Positions 7,921 to 15,922 of a stretch of DNA of 64,000 nucleotides are shown here, piece by piece. Each line of letters begins with the position of its first letter. Within the stretch, counting starts at the first letter, position 1. Source of the stretch: Paenibacillus taihuensis (GTDB taxonomy: Bacteria > Bacillota > Bacilli > Paenibacillales > Paenibacillaceae); NCBI RefSeq assembly GCF_003386535.1, contig NZ_QTTN01000014.1:1-64000 (forward strand), read 5' to 3'. The notes under the pieces were generated by a model. That model was not told the DNA's origin. It did no database searches and saw nothing but the letters and a program-made list of their open reading frames with translations. A program made the translations under genes and the position numbers.

Positions 7921-7949
7921 TACTCTTATATAGAGTTATCGGCTTTTTT
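7913..7949 (+). terminator. Terminator after yvyF, overlapping the flgM promoter
   Basis: GCCGATA (7913-7919) pairs with TATCGGC (7937-7943), and ACTCT (7922-7926) with AGAGT (7932-7936), with a two-base bulge between the stems. Six T residues follow. It would end transcripts coming from comFA-comFC-yvyF. Confidence 0.75.
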
Positions 7950-7969
7950 ATTTGTTTGGAGGGATTAAG

Positions 7970-8236
7970 ATGAAGATCAATCAAACACATCGAATTAATG
8001 CTGTCAATCCATATCAGAAACAATCCGATCTGCAGGCAGGAGCGGCCAGCCGCAAGCGCAAGACGGACGAGGTGCAAATTTCGGCGGAAGCGCATGAGAT
8101 GCTATCCAGCAACCGTGTGAACAATGCCGACCGCAGCCAGCTGATCGATAATTTAAAGCAATCGGTAAGGTCCGGCACTTACCATGTGGAATCGGGCAAA
8201 ATTGCCGAGAAGCTGCTTCCTTATTTGAAAAACTAA
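7970..8236 (+). CDS. flgM: FlgM, anti-sigma-D factor
   Basis: An 88-residue FlgM. It binds sigma-D and keeps late flagellar genes off until the hook is complete. The N-terminal half (INQTHRINAVNPYQKQ) is polar and probably disordered. The C-terminal half carries the sigma-binding helices, with VQISAEAHEMLS followed by RSQLIDNLKQSVRSGTYHVESGKIAEKLL. The ATG at 7970 follows GGAGGG; an upstream in-frame ATG at 7952 overlaps that ribosome site. It is the first gene of the sigma-D operon, an autoregulatory arrangement. Confidence 0.93.
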   Translation: MKINQTHRINAVNPYQKQSDLQAGAASRKRKTDEVQISAEAHEMLSSNRVNNADRSQLIDNLKQSVRSGTYHVESGKIAEKLLPYLKN

Positions 8237-8257
8237 CGACAAGATAGGGTGACCTCC

Positions 8258-8761
8258 GTGAACGTAGAAACGATTATCGCAACGCTTGAGCAGCAGGCTG
8301 ACGTTTACCGTCAGTTGCTGGATCTGGCGAAAGAGAAGACACCATATCTTGTTCATAACCAAGTCGAGCATTTAAATCTGGCGCTCCAGCAGGAACGGAA
8401 GCTAGTAAAGGCGGCAGAAGAGCTGGAGCAGCAGCGCATGAGACTATGCGGCCAATATTTTACGGGGCTCGGAATGCTCCGCTATAAGGGCGGCAAGATC
8501 AGCGAGATGATTCGGACTGTGACCTCGCCCCGTGATAAGCAGCAGCTGACCGACCTTCACAACACATTAACGAGCTTATTGGACGATCTGCAGAGAGTAA
8601 GTCAGATGAATCAACAGCTTATTATGCAGTCGCTTAAATTTATAGATTACTCTATCGACCTAATGATGGATGACCCGAATAGCGATGTTGTTTATCAGCA
8701 TCCTCATAGTCAAGGGTATAACACCACTACGCGATCCGGTATTTTCAATAGAAGAGGATAG
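8258..8761 (+). CDS. flgN: FlgN, chaperone for FlgK and FlgL
   Basis: A 167-residue, almost entirely helical protein with long amphipathic heptad segments, as expected of the FlgN export chaperone. It guards the hook-junction proteins FlgK and FlgL, which are encoded next. GTG at 8258 is preferred over GTG at 8249 because the ribosome site (AGGGTGA) overlaps the latter. The assignment rests on position between flgM and flgK, size and the coiled-coil pattern; FlgN sequences are poorly conserved. Confidence 0.85.
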   Translation: MNVETIIATLEQQADVYRQLLDLAKEKTPYLVHNQVEHLNLALQQERKLVKAAEELEQQRMRLCGQYFTGLGMLRYKGGKISEMIRTVTSPRDKQQLTDLHNTLTSLLDDLQRVSQMNQQLIMQSLKFIDYSIDLMMDDPNSDVVYQHPHSQGYNTTTRSGIFNRRG

Positions 8762-8776
8762 GGAGTGAACTAGGAC

Positions 8777-10333
8777 ATGACGTCTTCTTTCATGGGGATA
8801 GAAACGGCGAAGAGAAGTTTGTTTACGCAGACTGCCGCATTGAATACAACAGGTCATAACATTTCAAACGCCAATACAGCAGGCTATTCCAGACAAATTG
8901 TCAATATGACAGCTGCAAGACCGATGGAATATCCGGGGATGCAGCGTTCGAATACACCCGGTCAAATTGGTACAGGTGTCGAATTCCAATCCATTACTCG
9001 CGTACGTCAAGCATTCTTAGATGATCAATTCCGAAACCAGAATAAATCGCTGGGCAGCTGGGAAGTTCAAGCAAGCACTTTGGACAAGCTTCAGAGTATT
9101 GTGAACGAGCCTTCGGAATCGGGTCTGCGGACGGTTATGGACAACTTCTGGAAGTCTTGGTCAGATCTTAGTAAGGATCCGGAGAACGTAACCGGACGCA
9201 AAATCGTTCGTGAGAATGCGATGGCACTAACCGACGCCTTTAATCAAATGAGCAAGCAGCTGAACGACTTTAACAATGACTTGACATCCAACATTCGAGT
9301 GAAGGTGAACGAGATTAATTCAACAATCTCTACCATTTCGAACTTGAACGTAGAGATTCAGCGGGTTGAAGGGCTGGGGAACGATGCGAATGATCTCAGA
9401 GATCAGCGGGATCTATTGACAGATAACCTGTCCAAAATCGCGAATATCAGTGTGACGAATACGCCGCAGGGGTATAACATTTCGATGGGTAATGTCTCAC
9501 TGGTTTCCGGCGCGACGGCAAATCCAACCACCATGGAAGACTTGTCCGCAGCGTACGGTAATGGGGACGGTACAGGCGACTTAAATGATGGCGAAGTCTT
9601 CGGCATGTTTGTTTCGCAGAAGAAATACGTCGCAGATTACATGAATCAGTTGGATACGCTTGCGAATACACTCGCTAACGGGAATTTGTCTGTCACGATT
9701 CCTGCAGGATCTGTCCTGCCTACTGGTTCTGTGTTCGACGGTGTAGATTATTCAGGCGTTGTTAGCTCGGATATTGCGGTGAATGTGGCAGGTCTGAATG
9801 GGCTCTATAAATTGGGCTATTCGTTTGAGACGCCGGCGCAATCCGGAAGAGAATTCTTCACCTCGACAAACGGTCCAATTACAGCTTCAAGCATTCAACT
9901 CAATCCGGAGCTTGCCGCTGATTCCGGCTTGATTGCGACTTCCTTGCGGACAACTGGAACGGGTACGAACGAAGTTGCGGTTAAAGGTAATAATACAATG
10001 GCGTTATTGATGGCCAATCTCAAAGACACGAAGTTCTCTTTCACTTCAAGCACAAATGGCGTCCAGAGCGGAACCATTGACGACTATTTCCAATCCTTTG
10101 TCGGACAACTCGGCGTTCAAGGGCAAGAGGCTCAGCGGCAGTATGATAACCAGCAGAATCTCGTTCAACAAGTGGATGGCAATCGCCAATCGGTCAGCGG
10201 AGTATCCCTCGATGAAGAGATGTCTAATCTGATTAAGTTTCAGCACGCGTATGGGGCAGCTTCACGTTTTATGACGACCTACGATCAAATTCTAGATAAG
10301 CTTATTAACGGCACAGGTCAAGTCGGTCGCTAA
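8777..10333 (+). CDS. flgK: FlgK, hook-filament junction protein 1
   Basis: A 518-residue flagellar axial protein. The N-terminal D0 region shows the family signature (FMGIETAKRSLFTQTAALNTTGHNISN is the core of residues 4-30) followed by NTAGYSRQ. The conserved C-terminal region ends in SLDEEMSNLIKFQHAYGAASRFMTTYDQILDKL, typical of FlgK. It joins the hook to the filament together with FlgL. The ATG at 8777 follows GGGAGTGA with somewhat long spacing. It lies 15 bases after flgN and is co-transcribed. Confidence 0.95.
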   Translation: MTSSFMGIETAKRSLFTQTAALNTTGHNISNANTAGYSRQIVNMTAARPMEYPGMQRSNTPGQIGTGVEFQSITRVRQAFLDDQFRNQNKSLGSWEVQASTLDKLQSIVNEPSESGLRTVMDNFWKSWSDLSKDPENVTGRKIVRENAMALTDAFNQMSKQLNDFNNDLTSNIRVKVNEINSTISTISNLNVEIQRVEGLGNDANDLRDQRDLLTDNLSKIANISVTNTPQGYNISMGNVSLVSGATANPTTMEDLSAAYGNGDGTGDLNDGEVFGMFVSQKKYVADYMNQLDTLANTLANGNLSVTIPAGSVLPTGSVFDGVDYSGVVSSDIAVNVAGLNGLYKLGYSFETPAQSGREFFTSTNGPITASSIQLNPELAADSGLIATSLRTTGTGTNEVAVKGNNTMALLMANLKDTKFSFTSSTNGVQSGTIDDYFQSFVGQLGVQGQEAQRQYDNQQNLVQQVDGNRQSVSGVSLDEEMSNLIKFQHAYGAASRFMTTYDQILDKLINGTGQVGR

Positions 10334-10356
10334 CCGTAAGTAGAGGAGGCAATTAA

Positions 10357-11277
10357 ATGGCATTGAGAATCACGCAAGGTATGATGCACTCGCAGCTGCT
10401 AAGCAATGTGAATCATAATCTGCAACGCATGAACGTTGGGCAGAATGTACTTGCAACCGGACTTAAGATAAATAAGCCTTCTGATGATCCGGTCGGTATT
10501 ACCTACGCACTGCGTTATCGCAGCGAGCTCTCCAATAATGAGCAGTATCAGAAGAATGTGGATGCGGCGCATTCATTCGTTGATTACACGGATACGATTT
10601 TAAGCCAGTTGACGGATACGCTGCAGCGTGCCTCTGAGATTACGAATGAAGGCGCAAACGGAACAAATCCTCAGACAGCTATGGATGCCATTGCTGCAGA
10701 GATGGGGACGATTTACGATCAGGTCGTCACAATTGCTAATGATAAATATAATGGCAAATCGATTTTCAATGGGCAGCTTACGGATCAGGCACCTTACACA
10801 TCTGCGAATGCAGCTTATGAGCAAACGGATACCCAGTCCATTAATTATACGTTTGCAGCAGGCGTTACCGTTCCGATTAATGTGACGGGAAATGAAGTGT
10901 TTGGCGATCCTAACCCGGCTCCTCCGGCTGCCGAAACGAATCCGGATAACCTGTTTTCGGTGTTGAAGGGACTGCAGGACGCTTTCTCGTCAGGCGATCA
11001 GGAGAAAGCGCGTGGCTTGATGGATCAGTTAAGCAGCAGAATGGATAAAATATTAAATGTCCGATCTGAAGTAGGGGCCAGATCGAACCGTATTGATTTG
11101 ATGGCCAATCGTCTTGAGGATATGAATACAAACATTACGTCACTTGACTCTAAGATCGAGGATGCGGACATGGCAGAAACAATTACGAAGCTGCAGGAAG
11201 ATCAGAATGTGTATCAAGCCTCTCTTTCCGTTGGGGCGAAGATCATCCAGCCAAGCCTGATGGACTACTTAAGATAA
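10357..11277 (+). CDS. flgL: FlgL, hook-filament junction protein 3
   Basis: A 306-residue flagellin-like junction protein. The N-terminus (RITQGMMHSQLLSNVNHNLQRM) and the LATGLKINKPSDDPVG segment match FlgL, and the C-terminus ends in the helical DADMAETITKLQEDQNVYQASLS region that packs with the filament. It follows flgK by 23 bases with a GAGGAGG-type ribosome site. It caps the hook before filament growth. Confidence 0.94.
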   Translation: MALRITQGMMHSQLLSNVNHNLQRMNVGQNVLATGLKINKPSDDPVGITYALRYRSELSNNEQYQKNVDAAHSFVDYTDTILSQLTDTLQRASEITNEGANGTNPQTAMDAIAAEMGTIYDQVVTIANDKYNGKSIFNGQLTDQAPYTSANAAYEQTDTQSINYTFAAGVTVPINVTGNEVFGDPNPAPPAAETNPDNLFSVLKGLQDAFSSGDQEKARGLMDQLSSRMDKILNVRSEVGARSNRIDLMANRLEDMNTNITSLDSKIEDADMAETITKLQEDQNVYQASLSVGAKIIQPSLMDYLR

Positions 11278-11298
11278 TCCAAAGCAGGTGATTCGAAC

Positions 11299-11865
11299 AT
11301 GAACTTAACTAAGGTGTCTATTCAACAAACCTTTGGGCAAATAGCCATTCAGACACAGAATGCGAGTCAAGAGATGCATTCGCAAGCCGCAGAGCTGTCG
11401 ATTAAGCAGCCGCCTGGAACGCTTGAAATTAGTTCGCCATCCGGTGATTTGAACATCGATTCGTCTGCTGCATGGGCGGCACTCGGGAAAGGACCCAATC
11501 TGGACTGGATGAGCATGATCTATAGTCAGAGCAAGGGCATCGCGCTTCAAGGGATAGCCAGAATCGTGGCAGAAGGCCATCGGATGGCCCAGATTACGAA
11601 TCCTCAGAATCCTTTCGCCGAAATCGCGAAGCGTGATTACCGTGCGCCCAATCCGGTTCAATATACAACTGCGCCATCCTATACGAATGTGAGAATCAGC
11701 TATCAGCCGTATCCGGCAGAGATTACTGGCGTGCCGCATTCGGTTGAGCTGCAGGCTTCGTCTCCTCAGCTGGATGTTCAATACAACCCCGGTTCTGTCG
11801 ATATCTACATGAAACAGCAGAATAGTATCGATATTCAAGTGAGTCAATACGATTGGTACAAATAA
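11299..11865 (+). CDS. DUF6470 (YviE-like) flagellar operon protein
   Basis: A 188-residue protein of the family found between flgL and fliW in Bacillales (YviE in B. subtilis). Its features are the ISIQQT-like start (VSIQQTFGQIAIQTQNA), a PPGTLEISSPSGDLNIDSS segment, and a C-terminal run of short beta-rich units (VELQASSPQLDVQYNPGSVDIYM). No enzyme motif, signal peptide or membrane helix is visible. Its function is unknown, and the link to flagella is by conserved position only. Confidence 0.8.
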   Translation: MNLTKVSIQQTFGQIAIQTQNASQEMHSQAAELSIKQPPGTLEISSPSGDLNIDSSAAWAALGKGPNLDWMSMIYSQSKGIALQGIARIVAEGHRMAQITNPQNPFAEIAKRDYRAPNPVQYTTAPSYTNVRISYQPYPAEITGVPHSVELQASSPQLDVQYNPGSVDIYMKQQNSIDIQVSQYDWYK

Positions 11866-11874
11866 TACAAGGAG

Positions 11875-11898
11875 ATGCTATAGCGCATGCTATAGCAT
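11875..11898 (+). repeat. Perfect inverted repeat before fliW
   Basis: Arms ATGCTATAGC (11875-11884) and GCTATAGCAT (11889-11898) flank the tetraloop GCAT. The hairpin directly follows an AAGGAG stretch and sits just before the first possible fliW start. No T-run follows, so it does not look like an intrinsic terminator. Confidence 0.75.
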
Positions 11899-11923
11899 TA
11901 TGTCGTTTGAGGGGGCTTTTTTC

Positions 11924-12346
11924 TTGCTGAATTTTTTGCATGACAGAGTATTTCAATTAAATGGCACCATACTCGGCTTTGATCAATGCAATGCGTTTGT
12001 TATATCCGTGGTCGAAGAGAACGATCACTTTGCTTATATGCGAAGCGTTGATCAGGAAGGTGTCGAATTTCTAGTTGTCTCTCCTTTTTCATTTTATCCG
12101 GAATACTGGGTAGAATTAGAGGAGAAGGATAATCAGCTTCTAGGCATTCAATCCCCTGAGGATGTGTGCGTTCTATCGATCGTGACAATCAATGACCCAT
12201 TTGGTGCTTCTACGCTCAATTTGCTCGCGCCGATTATTTTGAATGTGAAGAATGAACAAGGGAAACAGACGGTCCTTTCTCCGAAACGTAAATACAGCAC
12301 CGTGGAACCGCTTTTGAAAGCAGAATCAGTAGGAAGTGGTGAATAG
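11924..12346 (+). CDS. fliW: FliW, flagellin-binding antagonist of CsrA
   Basis: A 140-residue FliW-like protein if it starts at the TTG at 11924, which follows GAGGGGG with 8-base spacing. ATG at 11900 is in frame but follows a hairpin directly. FliW sequesters CsrA and is itself titrated by flagellin, which couples hag translation to secretion. Recognisable parts are VVSPFSFYPEYWVELEE and the DVCVLSIVTIN-LNLLAPIILN core. The usual N-terminal strand (IETKRFGE-like) is not evident, so the N-terminus is shorter or diverged. The location immediately before csrA and hag supports the call. Confidence 0.85.
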   Translation: MLNFLHDRVFQLNGTILGFDQCNAFVISVVEENDHFAYMRSVDQEGVEFLVVSPFSFYPEYWVELEEKDNQLLGIQSPEDVCVLSIVTINDPFGASTLNLLAPIILNVKNEQGKQTVLSPKRKYSTVEPLLKAESVGSGE

Positions 12347-12348
12347 AC

Positions 12349-12582
12349 ATGCTTATATTGAGTCGGAAAAAAGGTCAGTCCATTATCATCAATAACGATA
12401 TCGAGATCTTCATCTCAGCGGTTGATGGAGATCAGGTGAAGGTTGGCATTAATGCGCCTATAGAGGTTAGTATCCTCCGCAAAGAAGTATATGAAGCTGT
12501 GCAGGCAAGCAATAAGCAAGCGCTGCAGACATCGCTAAACCCGAATGATCTGAAGCAGCTATCGAGCTTAAAGAAGAAGTAG
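12349..12582 (+). CDS. csrA: CsrA, RNA-binding translational regulator
   Basis: A 77-residue CsrA with the canonical start MLILSRKKGQSIIINNDIEI and the conserved VKVGINAP segment and RKEVY helix. It binds GGA motifs in loops, here most likely two sites in the hag leader (12665-12680 and the Shine-Dalgarno near 12695-12701), and blocks flagellin translation unless bound by FliW. It is separated from fliW by two bases, so the two are surely co-expressed. Confidence 0.95.
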   Translation: MLILSRKKGQSIIINNDIEIFISAVDGDQVKVGINAPIEVSILRKEVYEAVQASNKQALQTSLNPNDLKQLSSLKKK

Positions 12583-12612
12583 AACACTTTATTCTTTTTT
12601 TTTGAATCACTC

Positions 12613-12639
12613 TAAACTTTCGATTAGTTAATCCGATAA
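12613..12639 (+). promoter_or_regulatory. Sigma-D promoter of hag
   Basis: TAAA at 12613-12616, a 15-base spacer, then TCCGATAA at 12632-12639. It differs from the sigma-D -10 consensus at two positions. It gives a leader of about 60 bases before the flagellin ATG. Confidence 0.8.
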
Positions 12640-12664
12640 ATAAAGTGTAAGGCTAACAGCCGGT

Positions 12665-12701
12665 TCCACATGGAAGTGGACATACAAACATTCAGGGAGG
12701 A
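12665..12701 (+). promoter_or_regulatory. CsrA-type binding hairpin and GGA Shine-Dalgarno in hag leader
   Basis: TCCAC (12665-12669) pairs with GTGGA (12676-12680) and presents ATGGAA in the loop, a typical CsrA site. The ribosome site AGGGAGGA at 12694-12701 supplies a second GGA. This two-site arrangement is known for the hag leader of B. subtilis. Confidence 0.65.
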
Positions 12702-12709
12702 AAATTTCA

Positions 12710-13519
12710 ATGATTATCAATCACAACATCAATGCAATGAATGCACACCGCAACTTGGCATTCAACAACGTTCAACAAGGTAAATCCAGCGAGAAACTAT
12801 CTTCCGGTTACCGTATCAACCGTGCAGCAGATGATGCTGCAGGTCTTTCGATCTCCGAGAAGATGCGCGCACAGATCAAATCGCTTAGCCAAGCACAACG
12901 CAACACGCAAGACGGTATCTCTCTCGTACAAACAGCCGAGGGTGCGATGAACGAAGTATCCGACATGCTGACTCGTATGAAAGAGCTTGCTACACAAGCG
13001 AATAACGGTACGTACAACGCCACTGACCTGAAAGCAATGGACAACGAGTATCAAAAACTTGCTACTTCGATCACGAAGGATATTGCAGCGAATACGAAGT
13101 TCAATGGTATTACACTGTTGAATGGTAAGACAGGTGCAGTTTCGATTCAAACTGGCGACAACAGCTCTGATGTCGTTAAGATCGACTTGTCGAAAGCAAA
13201 TATTAAAACTCTTAGCTTCACTAACATTTCGACTGCAGCAACTGCAAAATCCGCATTGAAAGAAATCGATACTGCAATCGGAACTGTTAACAAAGGCCGT
13301 TCCGAGCTTGGTGCTGTTCAGAACCAACTTGAGCACCGTTACAACAACACAGCGTCGACTACAGAGAACCTGCAAGCAGCTGAGTCCCGTATCCGCGATA
13401 CAGATATGGCGAAGGAAATGATGTCTTACTCGAAGTTCAACATTCTGCAGCAAGCTGCTACAGCGATGCTGGCTCAAGCGAACCAAGCGCCACAAGGCGT
13501 TCTGCAATTGCTGCACTAA
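12710..13519 (+). CDS. hag: Flagellin
   Basis: A 269-residue flagellin, the filament subunit. It has the D0/D1 N-terminus (MIINHNINAMNAHRNL, then SEKLSSGYRINRAADDAAGL) and the C-terminal D0/D1 region (ESRIRDTDMAKEMM ... FNILQQAATAMLAQANQ). The central region is short, with no D2/D3 domains, so the surface loop at about residues 140-190 (rich in Ser and Thr) is the likely site for O-glycosylation. The gene has its own sigma-D promoter and CsrA-responsive leader and is followed by a strong terminator. Several glycosyltransferases are encoded just downstream. Confidence 0.96.
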   Translation: MIINHNINAMNAHRNLAFNNVQQGKSSEKLSSGYRINRAADDAAGLSISEKMRAQIKSLSQAQRNTQDGISLVQTAEGAMNEVSDMLTRMKELATQANNGTYNATDLKAMDNEYQKLATSITKDIAANTKFNGITLLNGKTGAVSIQTGDNSSDVVKIDLSKANIKTLSFTNISTAATAKSALKEIDTAIGTVNKGRSELGAVQNQLEHRYNNTASTTENLQAAESRIRDTDMAKEMMSYSKFNILQQAATAMLAQANQAPQGVLQLLH

Positions 13520-13529
13520 TTTTAACTGG

Positions 13530-13562
13530 AAAAAGCCCATTGAATTTCAATGGGCTTTTTTT
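13530..13562 (+). terminator. Terminator after hag
   Basis: AGCCCATTGA and TCAATGGGCT form a strong stem with a short AT loop, flanked by A-run and T-run. It should end most hag transcripts. The next gene starts 15 bases beyond and may depend on read-through. Confidence 0.88.
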
Positions 13563-13576
13563 AATGGAGGATCACC

Positions 13577-14635
13577 ATGCTCGTATCTGTCTGTATGATT
13601 GTACGAAATGAAGAAGCGAATTTGGAACGGGCATTAAATAGTATTCCTGCATCATATGAGAAGGTCGTTGTTGATACTGGTTCAACTGACACAACGGTTG
13701 AAATTGCACAGCGGTTAGGTGCAAAGGTAGCGAGATTCACATGGGTTGACGACTTCGCGGCCGCAAGAAACTACAGCATTTCACAAGCAGCAGGCCAATA
13801 TATTTTGATTATGGATGCAGATGAAGCACTCGATCATGGTATTGAGAACCGAATTGAACAATTTATTGCGAGTGATCCACACAGCGCTGCTGCGATTACC
13901 ATTATCACTATGATTAACGATGAGACACATAAACATCGTATGGTACGCTTTTTCCCGAACAAGCATGCTTATCAATTTTACGGCATCGTACACGAGATGC
14001 TGTATTACAACGGACAACCAGCTCCGTTCCAAGCATCGGAGATGACCATATATCACTACGGATATCAGGAAGAGCAATATGCCGACGGATCGAAAGTCCA
14101 CAAATATGTAGAACTTTATAATAAGCATCTAGTCCAAAACCCGAAAGACGGCTATATGTTGTATCAGCTAGGGAAGCTGTACTACTCCAATAAGGAGCTG
14201 GACAAGGCTCTTGACGCCTTTGAGCGTTGTCTTGCTGTTAATGAACCGGAACAGCTGTATTACCCGGTCATGCTTGTAATGCTAGGCTATTCGTTGAAAG
14301 AGATCGGGCAGAGTGCGCTGGCAGAAGAACTGCTTAGCGCTGTGCAGACGGAATATCCCCAATTTCCGGATCTTCCATTCCTGCTCGGGTTATTGGCTAT
14401 GGATACAGGCAAGGTCGCCGACATCGAATCTCATTTCCTGAAAGCTCTAGCGATTGGAGACACATCGAAGTATACGTCCGTTGATGGTGTTGGATCCTAT
14501 AAGGCTGCATATAATTTGGCCGTTTATTACGAAATTACCGGAGGTAAGGCGAAGGCGATTCAATACTATAGGACATCTGCTGCGGCGAATTATGCGCCAG
14601 CAAGAGAAAGATTAAATCAACTGGCTTTAAACTAA
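13577..14635 (+). CDS. GT2 glycosyltransferase with tetratricopeptide-like C-terminus
   Basis: A 352-residue protein. The N-terminal GT2 domain starts with SVCMIVRNEEANLERALNS, has VVDTGSTDTT near residue 35 and the DADEAL metal-binding motif near 80. The C-terminal half consists of helix pairs in the style of tetratricopeptide repeats (LYQLGKLYYSNKELDKALDAFERCL is one unit). Glycosyltransferases with such repeats often act on proteins. Placement directly after hag makes flagellin the probable acceptor. It has a TGGAGGA ribosome site right after the hag terminator, so expression probably comes from hag read-through. The sugar donor is unknown. Confidence 0.85.
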   Translation: MLVSVCMIVRNEEANLERALNSIPASYEKVVVDTGSTDTTVEIAQRLGAKVARFTWVDDFAAARNYSISQAAGQYILIMDADEALDHGIENRIEQFIASDPHSAAAITIITMINDETHKHRMVRFFPNKHAYQFYGIVHEMLYYNGQPAPFQASEMTIYHYGYQEEQYADGSKVHKYVELYNKHLVQNPKDGYMLYQLGKLYYSNKELDKALDAFERCLAVNEPEQLYYPVMLVMLGYSLKEIGQSALAEELLSAVQTEYPQFPDLPFLLGLLAMDTGKVADIESHFLKALAIGDTSKYTSVDGVGSYKAAYNLAVYYEITGGKAKAIQYYRTSAAANYAPARERLNQLALN

Positions 14636-14654
14636 TATTTTCATGTAAAACCTC

Positions 14655-14682
14655 TAAAAATTAGGAACGGAAAGTTCGATAT
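14655..14682 (+). promoter_or_regulatory. Possible sigma-D promoter of flaG
   Basis: TAAA at 14655-14658 and TTCGATAT at 14675-14682 with a 16-base spacer. The -10 matches six of eight consensus positions. The location before flaG fits a flagellar promoter. Confidence 0.45.
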
Positions 14683-14718
14683 TATGGATGAAGAACTTTT
14701 TTATAAGGGGTGTTGAAC

Positions 14719-15087
14719 GTGGAAATAAACCAAGCCAATCAAGTGGGGTACGTACCCACTGCCAAACAGACTTCGGATATAGCCGCCGCATCTGGTACGA
14801 ACACGAATTTGCTTCCGACAACGCAAGCTTTAAAGCAGAAATCGGAGTCTGATCTCACGATTTCAGAACGTGTCGTTATAAAAGCCGTAGAGAAAGCGAA
14901 TAAAGTGCGTGCGGGGATGGAAAGCAATGTTGAATATAGTGTGCATAGGCCTTCAGGGGATATCATCGTTAAAGTGATGAATAAGGATACGAAGGAAGTC
15001 ATTCATGAGTATCCGAGTGAAAAACTGTTGGAATTGATCGATAAACTTCAAGAAATTAATGGTAGAGTCGTCGACGAAAAGAGGTAG
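14719..15087 (+). CDS. flaG: FlaG, flagellar filament-associated protein
   Basis: A 122-residue FlaG family protein (YvyC in B. subtilis). The C-terminal domain has the family pattern VEYSVHRPSGDIIVKVMN and EVIHEYPSEKLLELIDKLQE; the first half is polar and poorly conserved. FlaG proteins influence filament length, with an unclear mechanism. The GTG at 14719 is chosen because AAGGGG lies at 14705-14710; GTG 14710 and TTG 14713 are in frame but too close. It heads a flaG-fliS-fliT unit. Confidence 0.88.
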   Translation: MEINQANQVGYVPTAKQTSDIAAASGTNTNLLPTTQALKQKSESDLTISERVVIKAVEKANKVRAGMESNVEYSVHRPSGDIIVKVMNKDTKEVIHEYPSEKLLELIDKLQEINGRVVDEKR

Positions 15088-15093
15088 AAACGA

Positions 15094-15477
15094 ATGAATG
15101 CCAGGCCGCAGGATATTTACGCGAGGACTCAAGTCAATACGGCTCATCCTGGAGAACTCACTTTGATGCTGTATAACGGTTGTCTCAAATTTATGAAGCA
15201 GGCTCGGGAGCATCTCGAGAATAAGAATATTGAAGCGAGAAATACGAACATCAAGCGTGCGCTCGATATTATTGAAGAGCTTCAAGCTACGCTGAATATG
15301 CAATATGATATTTCTCGCAATCTGTTCAGTTTGTATGCTTTTATTAAAGATAAGCTGATCGAAGCGAACATGCGCATGAGCAAGGAAAGTATTCAAATTG
15401 CTTACGACATGACAGAGGAGCTTCGCGATACGTGGGCTCAAGCACTAAAGCAAGTGAAGACCCAGGGTGCGAAATGA
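15094..15477 (+). CDS. fliS: FliS, flagellin export chaperone
   Basis: A 127-residue helical-bundle protein. Typical FliS features are the QVNTAHPGELTLMLYNGCLKFMKQA start and the NIKRALDIIEELQATLNM and RNLFSLYAFIKDKLIEAN helices. It binds the C-terminus of flagellin, prevents premature assembly and delivers it to the export gate. Its stop overlaps the fliT start (ATGA at 15474). Confidence 0.94.
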   Translation: MNARPQDIYARTQVNTAHPGELTLMLYNGCLKFMKQAREHLENKNIEARNTNIKRALDIIEELQATLNMQYDISRNLFSLYAFIKDKLIEANMRMSKESIQIAYDMTEELRDTWAQALKQVKTQGAK

Positions 15478-15845
15478 ACGTAGTGGAGTCGGTACAAGAG
15501 CTGCTAGTGCTGTTGAACTCTACAGCTCAGGAAATCTTGCAGCTGGATTTGGAGAACGAAGCAGCTACCGATAGACTAGAGCAGCTTCAATCGGTTCAAT
15601 CCGGAACAAGGCAGCAAATTGATGAGTTATGCAAGGCAAACGGTATGCCTATTGACAAGCGTAGTCTGAGAGAGTTGCTTATAGAATGTGTCGCATTGGA
15701 GAAACAAATTGCAGTGAAGTTATCGGTACAACGAGGAGTTTTGAATGAGCATATGAGTCAGATAAAGAAGGCTGAAATGGCGCGCAGTAGGTACCATCAG
15801 ACTTATACGCAGGCGGAAGGATATTTTCTGGATGCACACCAATAG
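15474..15845 (+). CDS. fliT: FliT-like flagellar chaperone
   Basis: A 123-residue protein predicted to be helical and coiled-coil. It follows fliS with a four-base overlap, the place of fliT in Bacillales. FliT serves as export chaperone for the cap protein FliD. Sequence conservation in this family is low, so the call rests mainly on position, size and helical character (LNSTAQEILQLDLENEAA, CVALEKQIAVKL). Confidence 0.75.
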   Translation: MNVVESVQELLVLLNSTAQEILQLDLENEAATDRLEQLQSVQSGTRQQIDELCKANGMPIDKRSLRELLIECVALEKQIAVKLSVQRGVLNEHMSQIKKAEMARSRYHQTYTQAEGYFLDAHQ

Positions 15846-15854
15846 AATGGTTTA

Positions 15855-15900
15855 CAAATGACCCCTGCCGGCCTGCCAGCCGGTAAGGGGTTCATTTGTT
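15855..15900 (+). terminator. Hairpin after fliT
   Basis: ACAAATGA-CCCCT-CCGGC pairs with GCCGG-AAGGGG-TCATTTGT around a short loop. The stem is long and strong but followed by only a weak T-rich tail, so it may act in both directions or as a partial terminator. Confidence 0.6.
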
Positions 15901-15922
15901 AAAGCTAGGAGGAACGATTACG

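Noticed and set aside
15855-15900. CRISPR-like or mobile repeat after fliT
   Set aside because: It is a single long hairpin with no second copy nearby and is better explained as a terminator-type structure. No CRISPR array was found anywhere in the window.
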